Origin: WTFY01 sp026713925
GTDB lineage: Bacteria; Pseudomonadota; Gammaproteobacteria; UBA4575
Assembly: GCA_963662355.1 (NCBI GenBank)
Contig: OY759361.1
Location: 806,001 to 870,000, forward strand
Length of the DNA: 64,000 bases
Direction of reading: 5' to 3'
Below, piece by piece: positions 1 through 8,652 of this stretch. Each line of letters starts with the position of its first letter. Positions within the stretch are counted from its first letter, which is position 1. The notes under the pieces were generated by a model. The model was not told where the DNA came from. It was given only the letters and a program-made list of their open reading frames with translations, and did no database searches. Both the position numbers and the translations under genes were made by a program.

Positions 1-1705
1 GCATCCGGAATATGAGGTTCATCCAGAGCGTGCAGCAATCAAAGTCGAGGACCACCTGACCCCGATCTATCCGACAACGGAAGGCCTGCATCAACTCATT
101 TTGCGTCGCCTGACCACGCAGGCATTGCGCTGGCTCGAAGGTGATAGGGTACCTGAACTTGATTTGCTGCCGGTTCCACCTGAAATCGATGGCCAGCAGG
201 TCTCGATCATCGAGGCCCTGAGATTCGTGCATCGTCCTCCGCCCGAAGCCAATACCCAGGCATTGGCTTCGGGCGTCCATGTGATGCAGCGCCGACTGGC
301 CTTTGAGGAATTGCTTGCACAGCAGCTGAGCCTGCACAAGCTCAGACTTCAGATCCAAAAGCAGCCCGCAATCCCCATTGCACCTTCCGGCAGGCTGTAT
401 ACCCAGTTGGTCGAAAGTCTGGAATTCGATCTCACTGCTGCCCAACTGCGTGTGATTGAAGCAGTCTTTGCAGACCTGGAAAACCCTTATCCCATGTTGC
501 GCCTGGTGCAGGGTGATGTGGGCAGCGGAAAGACACTGATTGCTTTGGCAGCCTGTCTGCAAGTGATCGAAGCCGGCTACCAGGCTGTTGTGATGGCTCC
601 TACGGAAATCCTGGCTGAACAGCATGTGCAGGTGTTTTCGAACTGGCTGACACCTCTGGGCGTGCAGTTGGGCTGGCTGTCTGGCAGGATGACGGCAGGC
701 AAGAGCAGTGAAATGAAGGCGCAGATTGCCAATGGCCAGGCACAGGCTATCGTAGGAACTCATGCCTTGTTCCAGCAAGGCGTGACCTTCAAGAGTCTGG
801 CCCTAGTGGTGGTCGACGAGCAGCACCGATTCGGGGTGCACCAGCGCCTGGCCTTGCGTGAAAAAGGTATACAGGGTGCCTTGCACCCGCATCAACTGAT
901 CATGACTGCCACCCCGATTCCCCGTACCCTGGCCATGACGGCGTATGCGGACCTGGACTATTCAGTAATCGATGAGCTGCCACCCGGGCGCAAGCCGGTC
1001 AGCACCATTGCAGTGCCTCAGGAAAGACGACATGAGGTGGTCGCACGGGTCTCCAGTGCCTGTAGGCATGGCCAGCAGGCTTACTGGGTCTGCACACTGG
1101 TCGAGGAATCGGAAGCAATGCAGTGTCAGGCGGCAGAAGACGTGTACCGGGAACTCAACAGCTGTCTGGAAGGTGTTACGGTCGGACTCGTGCACGGGCG
1201 CATGAAGGGAAAGGAAAAAAATGCAGTGATGCAAGATTTTGCACACCGCAGGATTGATCTGCTGGTGGCAACTACTGTGATCGAGGTCGGGGTCGATGTG
1301 GCCAATGCCAGCCTGATGATCATCGAGAATGCAGAGCGGCTGGGTCTGGCACAGCTGCATCAGTTACGCGGGCGAGTTGGGAGGGGCAGCCGGGAAAGCA
1401 GTTGCGTGCTGCTTTTCAGTTCCCCGCTTACGCAGAATGCCAAGTTGCGTATCGACACCATGCGAGCCACCACCAACGGATTCAGGATTGCCCAGGTCGA
1501 TCTGGAAATCCGTGGGCCGGGTGAAGTACTAGGTACCCGACAGACGGGCATGCTGCAATTGCGGATCGCAAATATCCTGCGGGATCAGGACCTGATCCCG
1601 CAGGTACAGGAATGTGCAAAGATGCTTTTTACCGGACATCCGCACCAAGTGGATGCCCTGATTGACAGGTGGCTGGGAAAATCGATGGAGTTCGGTCAGG
1701 TGTAG
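1..1705 (+). CDS. recG: ATP-dependent DNA helicase RecG, 5'-truncated by window edge
   Basis: RecG remodels stalled replication forks and branched DNA. The reading frame is open from base 2 and encodes about 567 residues, so roughly the first 125 residues of a normal protein of about 690 lie outside the window. Visible are the end of the wedge domain (HLTPIYPTTEGL near the edge), the Walker A motif GDVGSGKT, the helicase box VVDEQHRFGV, the motif TATPIPRTLAM and the C-terminal QLRGRVGRG motif VI. The internal TTG at base 101 is not the start, because conserved sequence continues upstream of it. The gene ends with TAG at 1703-1705. Identification is from family motifs and is secure. Confidence 0.96.
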   Translation, partial: HPEYEVHPERAAIKVEDHLTPIYPTTEGLHQLILRRLTTQALRWLEGDRVPELDLLPVPPEIDGQQVSIIEALRFVHRPPPEANTQALASGVHVMQRRLAFEELLAQQLSLHKLRLQIQKQPAIPIAPSGRLYTQLVESLEFDLTAAQLRVIEAVFADLENPYPMLRLVQGDVGSGKTLIALAACLQVIEAGYQAVVMAPTEILAEQHVQVFSNWLTPLGVQLGWLSGRMTAGKSSEMKAQIANGQAQAIVGTHALFQQGVTFKSLALVVVDEQHRFGVHQRLALREKGIQGALHPHQLIMTATPIPRTLAMTAYADLDYSVIDELPPGRKPVSTIAVPQERRHEVVARVSSACRHGQQAYWVCTLVEESEAMQCQAAEDVYRELNSCLEGVTVGLVHGRMKGKEKNAVMQDFAHRRIDLLVATTVIEVGVDVANASLMIIENAERLGLAQLHQLRGRVGRGSRESSCVLLFSSPLTQNAKLRIDTMRATTNGFRIAQVDLEIRGPGEVLGTRQTGMLQLRIANILRDQDLIPQVQECAKMLFTGHPHQVDALIDRWLGKSMEFGQV

Positions 1706-1729
1706 CCAGCACGCATTTCAGCAGGTGGC

Positions 1730-2047
1730 CTATATTCCGAAGGTGCCGATCAGGATGGTGGCCACATAGATTCCGCACAGGCCCAGCAAGGCGAGCAGGC
1801 ACAGGTTATTGATCCATCCTGATTTTCTTGAGAACAGGATGCTGGCACTGAAAATCATGCCCAGTGCGGCGACGGCGAAGGATATCCAGAATACGGTGTT
1901 GACGCAGGTGGTCTGACAGCTGCGCTCGTCAAAGGTGCCGGACAACAGTTGCACGACCAGAAATATCGCCAGCAACCAACTCGTGACTGCACTGAGAACA
2001 GGAATCATCGTATTTGGTGTCATGACTGCTGCCGAATTTATTTTCAA
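1730..2047 (-). CDS. small hypothetical membrane protein
   Basis: A 105-residue protein I do not recognise. It has three hydrophobic stretches, at about residues 15-38, 52-72 and 80-102, so it is probably a small inner-membrane protein. A pair of cysteines (CQTTC, near residue 45) lies in the loop after the first segment. It converges on recG with a short gap, and the following minus-strand region leads out of the Rieske gene upstream of it, so the two could be cotranscribed (Rieske first). No function is inferred. Confidence 0.55.
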   Translation of the reverse strand: MKINSAAVMTPNTMIPVLSAVTSWLLAIFLVVQLLSGTFDERSCQTTCVNTVFWISFAVAALGMIFSASILFSRKSGWINNLCLLALLGLCGIYVATILIGTFGI

Positions 2048-2133
2048 TTCACTGCCCGGTTGCTGCGTACCCTGCTCCTGGACGAATTATGCCATATCGG
2101 AAAGCCTGATGTACCCGGAAATTGTGCTAGAAC

Positions 2134-2475
2134 TCAAAGCAGGACATGGATCATGCGGTTGCGGACCGTGCAGGTCAGGGCCCGAAGATGCTGGTTCCTG
2201 CACGGACCGTACAGGCACAAGCCGTCCCTGATCTGAAACAGGGCACCGTGATTGGCGCACTGGATATAATTTCCCTCCTCGTCCAGAAAACAGTCGGGCG
2301 TCCAGTCCAGCGGCCCCCCCGTATGCGGGCAGGAGTTTTCATAGGCATATACTTTCTTGTTTTTCTTGACGACAAGGATGCTGATCCGTGTACCATATAT
2401 CTCGATAAACAGACCCTTACTGCCCGGATCGGGTATTTCATCATAGCTACATAATTGTTTTTGTATGCTGGTCAT
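2134..2475 (-). CDS. Rieske [2Fe-2S] ferredoxin-like protein
   Basis: A 113-residue soluble Rieske protein. The cluster-binding pairs are clear: CPHTGG at about residues 49-54 and CANHG at about 73-77, giving the C-x-H ... C-x-x-H pattern. There is no transmembrane anchor or signal peptide, so it resembles the stand-alone ferredoxins of the NirD/dioxygenase-ferredoxin group and not the bc1 Rieske subunit. An electron-transfer role is known for the family; the partner is not evident. It is divergent from the NTF2-like gene at 2529, with 53 AT-rich bases between them that must hold both promoters. Confidence 0.85.
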   Translation of the reverse strand: MTSIQKQLCSYDEIPDPGSKGLFIEIYGTRISILVVKKNKKVYAYENSCPHTGGPLDWTPDCFLDEEGNYIQCANHGALFQIRDGLCLYGPCRNQHLRALTCTVRNRMIHVLL

Positions 2476-2528
2476 GGCAATTTAAATATTCTTCATATCA
2501 ATACATAATTAAACTGAACTGGAAAACT

Positions 2529-2966
2529 ATGCAAAATCCAAACAGCTTCCCGACATCCGAACAGGCTGAAGAGGCCTTTTACCGCTCGTTTCATCAGGGG
2601 GACATCGAGTTGATGATGTCCGTCTGGTGCCAGGACAGGGATATTGTCTGCATCCACCCGGGCGGCACCCGCCTGCAGGGCGGGGCACACATCCGCAAAA
2701 GCTGGGAGCAGATATTTTCCTGTGACCAGAACATCGAGTTAGGCATCAATCGAAAGAAGATCATGCGCGAACAAGATGTTGCCATCCATCATGTTGTCGA
2801 GGACATCCTGATAGACGGTGAAGTGCAGTCGGAGATCTTTGCCACGAACGTCTACGTCAGGGTCAAGAACAGCTGGCATATGATCCTTCATCATGCATCA
2901 GCCGAACTGTATACCGTCTTGGAGTCGCAGTTCGATGAGACAGAAGAGGCGCAGATCATTCACTAG
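2529..2966 (+). CDS. NTF2/SnoaL-like domain protein
   Basis: A 145-residue protein with the look of a SnoaL-like (NTF2 fold) domain: an N-terminal helix EQAEEAFYRSFHQGD, then a DIVCIHPGG segment and a WEQIF helix typical of the DUF4440/SnoaL_3 groups. These cone-shaped folds serve as small-molecule-binding or isomerase-like proteins; the ligand here is unknown. It ends 15 bases before the stop of the convergent antiporter gene at 2981. ATG start at 2529. Confidence is good for the fold, low for function. Confidence 0.7.
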   Translation: MQNPNSFPTSEQAEEAFYRSFHQGDIELMMSVWCQDRDIVCIHPGGTRLQGGAHIRKSWEQIFSCDQNIELGINRKKIMREQDVAIHHVVEDILIDGEVQSEIFATNVYVRVKNSWHMILHHASAELYTVLESQFDETEEAQIIH

Positions 2967-2980
2967 CTCCTGGTGCAGTT

Positions 2981-4675
2981 TCAATACAGGTAGTAAAAGA
3001 TCAGGTATACGCCGAGCAGGAAGGCTACCCACAGGACCATACTTCCGGTTGGCCAGGTTTTCGCAAGCAGGCCCTGCGGTCCATGATGACGGTGCAGGCG
3101 CGCCGCCGCTTCAAATGAAAGTTTCTTAATCGAGATGAATATACCCTTCTCGCCGGATGCGACCGATTTCAGGGTTTGGCGTGCCAGCCACGCCCCCGGT
3201 TTGCGGTACAGCCAGTCCGCATCGATGTTCACGGAATGCAATTCAGGAGGGTAGATACCCTGTCGAAGCAGCCAGGTAAACGCGAGTGCCGAGAAGAACA
3301 ACAACTGGAGCTGGGTGATGACATGCGTGAAAGTAAATGGCTCATATTCCGTCTGATAGGGCAACAGTGCATACAGGGTCTGCGGAAAGATCCCGATACA
3401 CATCGACAGGGCTGCGGCCAACGCCATTGCGATCAGCATGCTGACCGGTGCCTCCTTGCAGCGAATGCCGCTGTCATGGGCAAAGAATGCAAAAAACGGG
3501 ATTTTGATTCCGGCATGGTGGAATACCCCGGCTGAGGCGAACAGCATAACCAACCAGGCAAGCGTAAGGCCTTCATGGGCTGCAGCTTCCATGATCATCG
3601 ATTTGGTAACGAATGCGCTGAACAAGGGGAAGGCCGAGATGGAAGCTGCACCGATGATGCAAAAGCCGGTTGTATACGGCATGGATTTGTACAGCCCTCC
3701 CAGGTCCGAACCATTGATCTTTCCAGTGCGCAGCAGCACTGCGCCCATACTCATGAACAGCAGTCCCTTGAACAGGATGTCTGCAAACGCGTGGGCTGCA
3801 GTACCGTTGAGTGCCAGTTCAGTACCGATACCCACTCCAACCACCATGAATCCCAACTGGTTAATCATGCTGTACGTCAGCACCCGGCGCAGGTCATTTT
3901 CGATCACAGCATAGAAAATCGGAAAGGCGGTCATGATCAACCCGATCCAGATCAGAATTTCCGTTCCCGGAAACGCCGTGGCCAGCGCATAGACTGCCAT
4001 TTTGGTAGTAAAGGCCGATAGCACCACCGTTCCAGTCTCCGTGGCTTCCGGGTAGGCGTCGACCAGCCAACTGTGTAACAGTGGAAATGCGCACTTGATT
4101 CCAAAGGCCAGGAAGATGAGCAGGCCTCCCGGACTGTTCAGGTCCAGCCGGGTGAATTCAATTGACCCGCCGGCACGGGCATGCAGGATGATTCCGGCCA
4201 GCAGCAGGAACCCTGAGATAACCTGTATGATCAGGTAGCGCATGCCTGCCCGATAGGATGACGGGGTGCGCCGCGCCCAGATCAGGAATACCGAAGAAAC
4301 GGCAGCGGCTTCCCAGTATATGAAAAGGGTCACCAGGTCACCGGCCAGCACTACACCGAGTGCACAGCCTGCATAGACCAGGCCAATGGCCTGTTGCAGG
4401 CTGTCACGCAGGTGCAAGGAATACACTGTTGCGATGAAGGCTGCAATGTGGAAGATCACCGCGAACATGAAACTGAGCCTGTCCATGTGCAGTGTCATGA
4501 GGGTCAGGTCAAAAATTTCAACTTCTGCATGACTGCCTGCGGGCAGGGTATACAGCTGCACAAAAGACAGGACCGGTAGCAGCAGTGTATACACTGTGCG
4601 CACGTTGCCTTTCAGGACCGGAATCAGTAACGGTCCCAGCACCAGGATCAGTGCCGGATTCAGGTTAGTGATCAC
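2981..4675 (-). CDS. Third NuoL/M/N-type antiporter subunit with C-terminal extension
   Basis: A 564-residue polytopic protein of the proton-translocating Mrp/complex I antiporter family, last gene of the operon. The ion-translocation residues of the family are kept: a glutamate in TM5 (FIYWEAAAVSS), a lysine in TM7 (FGIKCAFPLLHSW), a lysine in TM8 (AFTTKMAVYAL) and a TM12 lysine (DILFKGLLFMS). After the 14-helix core there is a hydrophilic stretch of about 80 residues and a final membrane helix, longer than a standard MrpD of about 490 residues. It overlaps the 84-residue gene upstream by 11 bases. Family membership is certain; whether it is a third antiporter unit or an adapter is inference. 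Confidence 0.85.
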   Translation of the reverse strand: MITNLNPALILVLGPLLIPVLKGNVRTVYTLLLPVLSFVQLYTLPAGSHAEVEIFDLTLMTLHMDRLSFMFAVIFHIAAFIATVYSLHLRDSLQQAIGLVYAGCALGVVLAGDLVTLFIYWEAAAVSSVFLIWARRTPSSYRAGMRYLIIQVISGFLLLAGIILHARAGGSIEFTRLDLNSPGGLLIFLAFGIKCAFPLLHSWLVDAYPEATETGTVVLSAFTTKMAVYALATAFPGTEILIWIGLIMTAFPIFYAVIENDLRRVLTYSMINQLGFMVVGVGIGTELALNGTAAHAFADILFKGLLFMSMGAVLLRTGKINGSDLGGLYKSMPYTTGFCIIGAASISAFPLFSAFVTKSMIMEAAAHEGLTLAWLVMLFASAGVFHHAGIKIPFFAFFAHDSGIRCKEAPVSMLIAMALAAALSMCIGIFPQTLYALLPYQTEYEPFTFTHVITQLQLLFFSALAFTWLLRQGIYPPELHSVNIDADWLYRKPGAWLARQTLKSVASGEKGIFISIKKLSFEAAARLHRHHGPQGLLAKTWPTGSMVLWVAFLLGVYLIFYYLY

Positions 4676-4919
4676 CGTAGTATTCCTCGTTCCGTTTCAC
4701 GATTTTCCTCATTTGCTTGGCCAGCAGCACCAGGGCGACGCATGCTATGAAGCCGAACCAGGCAAAAAAACCGAACCAGTTTTCAAACGGAAAGTTTGTA
4801 TGTTTGTGGTAGAGAAAATCGAGCAGGATCAATACGGTGCACAGCGCATACAGGCCGTACACAAGTCGGTTGACGTTACCGGATTTGTCCAGCCAGTATC
4901 TTTTTTCCGGAGTGTTCAT
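4665..4919 (-). CDS. small membrane protein of the antiporter operon
   Basis: An 84-residue protein with two predicted membrane helices (about residues 19-37 and 47-66), a charged N-terminus and a basic/acidic tail KRNEEYY. It overlaps the antiporter subunit upstream by 4 bases and the one downstream by 11 bases, so all three are translated as a unit. I do not recognise a named family. Position and coupling suggest an accessory subunit joining or stabilising the two flanking large subunits; that is inference. Confidence 0.65.
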   Translation of the reverse strand: MNTPEKRYWLDKSGNVNRLVYGLYALCTVLILLDFLYHKHTNFPFENWFGFFAWFGFIACVALVLLAKQMRKIVKRNEEYYGDH

Positions 4920-6388
4920 GGGTTGAAAACGGGGTAAAGAAAATCATAAAGGGGCTGTATGTAGAAAAATAGCAGCACGGTGCCAGCAGCGGTCGCGCAC
5001 AGCGGGATCAGGCATGCCAGGGGAGCTTCCCTGATTCCAGGACCGGCCGCGGCCACATCGGGACTAGGCGGCTTGAAGAACGCGCGCAGGGCCACGGGCA
5101 GAAGATAGGCGCAGTTCAACAGGGTGCTCAGCCCGAAAGCGCCAAGCACGATGTAGTGCTGGGTGCTGGCACTGCCTTCAACCAGCAGCCACTTGCTCCA
5201 GCTGCCTGCGAACGGAGGTAAGCCGATCACGCTTAATGCCCCGAGCAGATACGCGGCGAACGTAAACGGCATCTTGTGTCCCAGGCCATTGAACTGGCTG
5301 ACATGTGTGCATTTCGCTGCAGTGTAGATCGCTCCAGCACAAAAAAACAACGTGATCTTGCCAAAAGCATGCGTGACGATATGCAGGGCTCCACCCAGGG
5401 CTGCAGCCGGCCAGGCCAGTGCCGCTCCGATAACGATATACGAGAGTTGGCTGATAGTGGAATAGGCCAGGCGTGCTTTCAGGTTATCCTTGCTCAGTGC
5501 AATCACTGAAGCGATCAGCATGGTGGCGACTGCCAGCCACAGTACCCAGACTGATGCATCCTGTTCAGCGATGAAGTCTATTCCGAAGACATACACGGAA
5601 ATCTTCAGCACGGAGAATACACCGGCCTTGACCACAGCCACGGCATGCAGCAGCGCGCTGACCGGGGTAGGGGCTACCATGGCAGCCGGCAGCCATCGGT
5701 GAAACGGCATCAGGGCCGCCTTGCCAATTCCGAGCATGAACAGGGTGAACAGCAGTACCGAAGCCGTTCCTTCGAGCTTGCCTTCCAGGATGCCGCCGGG
5801 CACGAAATCCAGGGTGCCTGCCTGGATCCAGGTAATGACCAGGGCGCTCAGGAAAAACATGATCGATGTGCCAAGCAGGACGCCCAGGTAGATGCGCCCC
5901 CCGCTTTGTGCTTCCGAGGTTTGCTTGTGTGTCACCAGCGGGTAGGTACACAGGGTCAGGGTTTCATAAAAAATGAACAGCGTAAACAGGTTGGCTGCAA
6001 AGGCGATGCCCATGGCTGATGCAATCGACATGGCAAAGAACAGGTAAAACCGGGTCTGGTTTTTCTCGGCATTGCCGTTCAGGTAGCCGATCGAGTAGAT
6101 CGTGGTGATGACCCACAGTCCGGATGCAAGCAATGCAAAGACTAGTCCGAGTGGCTCCAGGTGAAAGGCAATGGAAAGTCCTGGAGAAATTTCCAGCAGG
6201 GTTCGCAAATGGGCCTGCGCCGGATCGAGGCCAAGCAACTGGGTGATGTACAGGAACAGGAGAACGCCAGCCAGAATCGAGCTGGCCTCGCGCAGCCTCG
6301 GCCGGCTATGGAAGGCAAGTACGAATATCCCTCCGAGCAGGGGAATCAGGATGGCCAGTTCAAGGTGCTCGAGAAATTGCATCATCAC
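4916..6388 (-). CDS. Second NuoL/M/N (MrpD-like) antiporter subunit
   Basis: A 490-residue membrane protein of the Proton_antipo_M family. Conserved elements include the TM5 glutamate (FIFYETLTLCTYP), the TM7 lysine within GIGKAALMPFHRWLP, the TM8 lysine in AVAVVKAGVFSVLK and the TM12 lysine in HAFGKITLFF. The APTPVSALLHAVAVVKAG segment is more like NuoL/MrpA-N than MrpD, so it may fill the role of the missing N-terminal half of MrpA. It starts directly after the stop of mrpD (no gap) and overlaps the 84-residue gene by 4 bases. Subunit assignment between NuoL- and NuoM-like types would need a tree. Confidence 0.88.
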   Translation of the reverse strand: MMMQFLEHLELAILIPLLGGIFVLAFHSRPRLREASSILAGVLLFLYITQLLGLDPAQAHLRTLLEISPGLSIAFHLEPLGLVFALLASGLWVITTIYSIGYLNGNAEKNQTRFYLFFAMSIASAMGIAFAANLFTLFIFYETLTLCTYPLVTHKQTSEAQSGGRIYLGVLLGTSIMFFLSALVITWIQAGTLDFVPGGILEGKLEGTASVLLFTLFMLGIGKAALMPFHRWLPAAMVAPTPVSALLHAVAVVKAGVFSVLKISVYVFGIDFIAEQDASVWVLWLAVATMLIASVIALSKDNLKARLAYSTISQLSYIVIGAALAWPAAALGGALHIVTHAFGKITLFFCAGAIYTAAKCTHVSQFNGLGHKMPFTFAAYLLGALSVIGLPPFAGSWSKWLLVEGSASTQHYIVLGAFGLSTLLNCAYLLPVALRAFFKPPSPDVAAAGPGIREAPLACLIPLCATAAGTVLLFFYIQPLYDFLYPVFNP

Positions 6389-7867
6389 TTAGGGGAAGAT
6401 TGCATGGATCGCCGTGCTTGCAAAGTTATAGCTGAATGATGTGTTCAGGCCAAGATAGAAGTTGCCTGCAACCAGCACCCAAAGGGGGATCAGCATTGCC
6501 AGGGGTGCTTCCCGAATGGCAGAGGTGTGTAAGGCGACTTTCACTGGAGTTCTGAAATAGGCCTGTTCGATAATTTTCCAGATGTACAGGATGGCCAGCA
6601 GGGATCCGCCTACTACCACCACTGCGCCCAGCCAGTGGCCCTGTTCGATGGCCGCAGACAGTACATACCACTTGCTGATGAACCCTGCAGTAAGCGGGAC
6701 GCCGATCAACCCCAGGCCCAGGAGCACAATTGCCGCCATGGTCCAGGGCATGCGCCTGCCCAGGCCCGCAAAATCTTCGAGCTGCACCGAGTTGATCCGG
6801 AAAACGATGCATGCCATGGCCAGAAACAGACCACCCTTGATCAGTGCGTGATTCAGCAAATATACCATGCTGGCAATGCTGCCTTCCTTGGAAGCCAGGC
6901 TGATTCCCAGGGTCATATACCCGATCTGGGCTACACTGGAATAGGCCAGCATGCGTTTGATATTGTCCTGGAAGATCGCAACAAAGGAGGCGGTAAGGAT
7001 GGCGACAATGGACAGGGGCAGCAGGATCCTGCCCAGATGGAATGACTCGAAGGAGACCTCCGGGGGAAACAGGCCAAAGAAGAACCGGAACAGCAGATAC
7101 AGGGAAACCTTGGTCGCTGTGGCGGACAGGAACACGGTGATCATCGAGGGTGCGTACGCATAGGCATTGGGAAGCCACAGATGCAGGGGGAACAGGGCAA
7201 GTTTCAATGAAATTCCTGCGGTGAGAAAGGCAAATGCGGCATGCAGCGTTCTGGAACCGGTGATGCCCGGGATTTTTTGCTGCAGGTCCAGGATGTTCAG
7301 GGTTCCGGTAAGCATGTACAGCAGGCCAACGCCGATCAAAATGAACGTGGCACCGATCGTCCCCATGATCAGGTACTGGTATGCGGATGTCAGAGCCCTG
7401 CGGTCCCGGCCCATCGCGATCAGTGCATAGGACGAAAGGGAACTGATTTCAAGGAATACAAATATATTGAAAGCATCCCCGGTTGCAGCGATGCCTAGCA
7501 GGCCGGTCAGGCACAGCAGGTAGGCAGAATAAAACAGGCCGGATTTCTCGCGGGAAACTTCCTGTTCGATGCTCTTGCGCGCAGCCAGCATGGTGATGCT
7601 GGCGGTTGCACTGACGATGATCAGTACATAGGCACTTAAATGATCAATCCGGTATTCAATCCCCAGGGGAGGTACCCAGCCACCCAGGTGATAGGACAGC
7701 ACACCATGTATGGACACCTCGCGTGCCAGCAGCAGGGCCATGACAAATGAGGCGATGCTTACGGCAGTCGCCAGCAGCCAGGCCCAGCTTGCACGGGTGA
7801 CCAGCATGCACACGGGTGCACTGATCAGGGGGATGATGACTTGTAACGCGGGAAGGTGATCCAGCAC
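6389..7867 (-). CDS. mrpD: Na+/H+ antiporter subunit D (MrpD/MnhD)
   Basis: A 492-residue subunit D of the multisubunit cation/proton antiporter. The family residues are present: TM5 glutamate (VFLEISSLSSYALI), TM7 lysine (GISLKLALFPLHLWLP), TM8 lysine (ATATKVSLYLL) and TM12 lysine (HALIKGGLFL). It is the best MrpD match of the three large subunits, including the WLPNAYAYAPS loop after TM7. Its start overlaps the stop of mrpC by one base, the usual MrpC-D arrangement. Mrp complexes exchange cytoplasmic Na+ or Li+ for protons and support pH homeostasis; the ion here is not determined by sequence. Confidence 0.93.
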   Translation of the reverse strand: MLDHLPALQVIIPLISAPVCMLVTRASWAWLLATAVSIASFVMALLLAREVSIHGVLSYHLGGWVPPLGIEYRIDHLSAYVLIIVSATASITMLAARKSIEQEVSREKSGLFYSAYLLCLTGLLGIAATGDAFNIFVFLEISSLSSYALIAMGRDRRALTSAYQYLIMGTIGATFILIGVGLLYMLTGTLNILDLQQKIPGITGSRTLHAAFAFLTAGISLKLALFPLHLWLPNAYAYAPSMITVFLSATATKVSLYLLFRFFFGLFPPEVSFESFHLGRILLPLSIVAILTASFVAIFQDNIKRMLAYSSVAQIGYMTLGISLASKEGSIASMVYLLNHALIKGGLFLAMACIVFRINSVQLEDFAGLGRRMPWTMAAIVLLGLGLIGVPLTAGFISKWYVLSAAIEQGHWLGAVVVVGGSLLAILYIWKIIEQAYFRTPVKVALHTSAIREAPLAMLIPLWVLVAGNFYLGLNTSFSYNFASTAIHAIFP

Positions 7868-8226
7868 TAGGTTTCGTCCTGAATGTCATCCTGTCCGTGA
7901 ATCAGGGTTTCGTCCACGGTGCCGTAGGCCCGGTGAATTTTGGCAACGAGGGCAAGTCCCAGTGCAGTGGTTGAAACGCCTACCACGATTGCAGTCAGGA
8001 TTAGGACATGCGGCAGGGGGTTGGAGTATACGCTTGCCTCGTCGGTGAGTATGGGTGCGGTGCCGCCTTTTACCTTGCTCATGGAGATGAACAGCACGAA
8101 TACCGAGGTCTGGAATATATTCAGTCCGATGATTTTCTTGATCAGGTTGGAGTCGGAGATGACGATGTAAAACCCCATCATCATCAGGATGATGACGACC
8201 CAGTAATTGAAATACCCTTCAATCAC
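7867..8226 (-). CDS. mrpC: Na+/H+ antiporter subunit C (MrpC/NuoK-like)
   Basis: A 119-residue NuoK-like subunit with three membrane helices. Family features are the segment IVISDSNLIKKIIGLNIFQ, the loop between helices 2 and 3 (DPLPHVLILTAIVVG-type, here NPLPHVLILTAIVVG) and an acidic C-terminal tail. It lies between mrpB (3-base gap) and mrpD (one-base overlap), as in known Mrp and Mbh operons. In the complex it packs against MrpD and lines the ion path. Confidence 0.93.
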   Translation of the reverse strand: MIEGYFNYWVVIILMMMGFYIVISDSNLIKKIIGLNIFQTSVFVLFISMSKVKGGTAPILTDEASVYSNPLPHVLILTAIVVGVSTTALGLALVAKIHRAYGTVDETLIHGQDDIQDET

Positions 8227-8229
8227 CGG

Positions 8230-8652
8230 CTACTCGCAGAACTCGTCCAGTACGTAAAAAATCGTAATCATGACGGCGGCAACCGTTATGCCCACTCCCA
8301 GTTCAATCAGGAAGATCCCCAGGTGCTGGGCGTGCTGGGGGCTGTGCAGCAGCACGTTGTAGTCGAGAAAGGTTCCACCCCGCAGCATCGTTGCAACACC
8401 CACCCCCGAATACAGCAGTACCCCTGCGGCAATGTATACCCGGACGGTAGCTAAGGGCAGGATGCGCTGGGCCTTGTGCCTGCCGTATACGAGTGCGTAC
8501 AGGATTACGGCCGCAGCAAAAATGACGCCTGCCTGGAAGCCGCCGCCCGGTCCGTACTCTCCGTGGAACTGCACATACAGGGCGAACAGCAATACGGCGG
8601 GGATGATGATCTTGCATACCTCGCGTAATATCAGGCCTGCACTGGTATCCAT
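8230..8652 (-). CDS. mrpB: Na+/H+ antiporter subunit B (MrpB/MnhB)
   Basis: A 140-residue MnhB-domain protein with four predicted membrane helices. The diagnostic segment is LYVQFHGEYGPGGGFQAGVIFAA split around residues 24-46 (H-G-x-x-G-P-G-G-G-F-Q-x-G), conserved in MrpB and in MbhF. It overlaps the preceding fused MbhD/MbhE-like gene by one base and is followed by mrpC after 3 bases. Function: structural membrane subunit of the cation/proton antiporter. Confidence 0.93.
   Translation of the reverse strand: MDTSAGLILREVCKIIIPAVLLFALYVQFHGEYGPGGGFQAGVIFAAAVILYALVYGRHKAQRILPLATVRVYIAAGVLLYSGVGVATMLRGGTFLDYNVLLHSPQHAQHLGIFLIELGVGITVAAVMITIFYVLDEFCE

Noticed and set aside
1935..2236. Plus-strand frames overlapping the small membrane protein and Rieske genes
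   Set aside because: Composition is shadow-like, while the minus-strand frames encode clear membrane and Rieske motifs.
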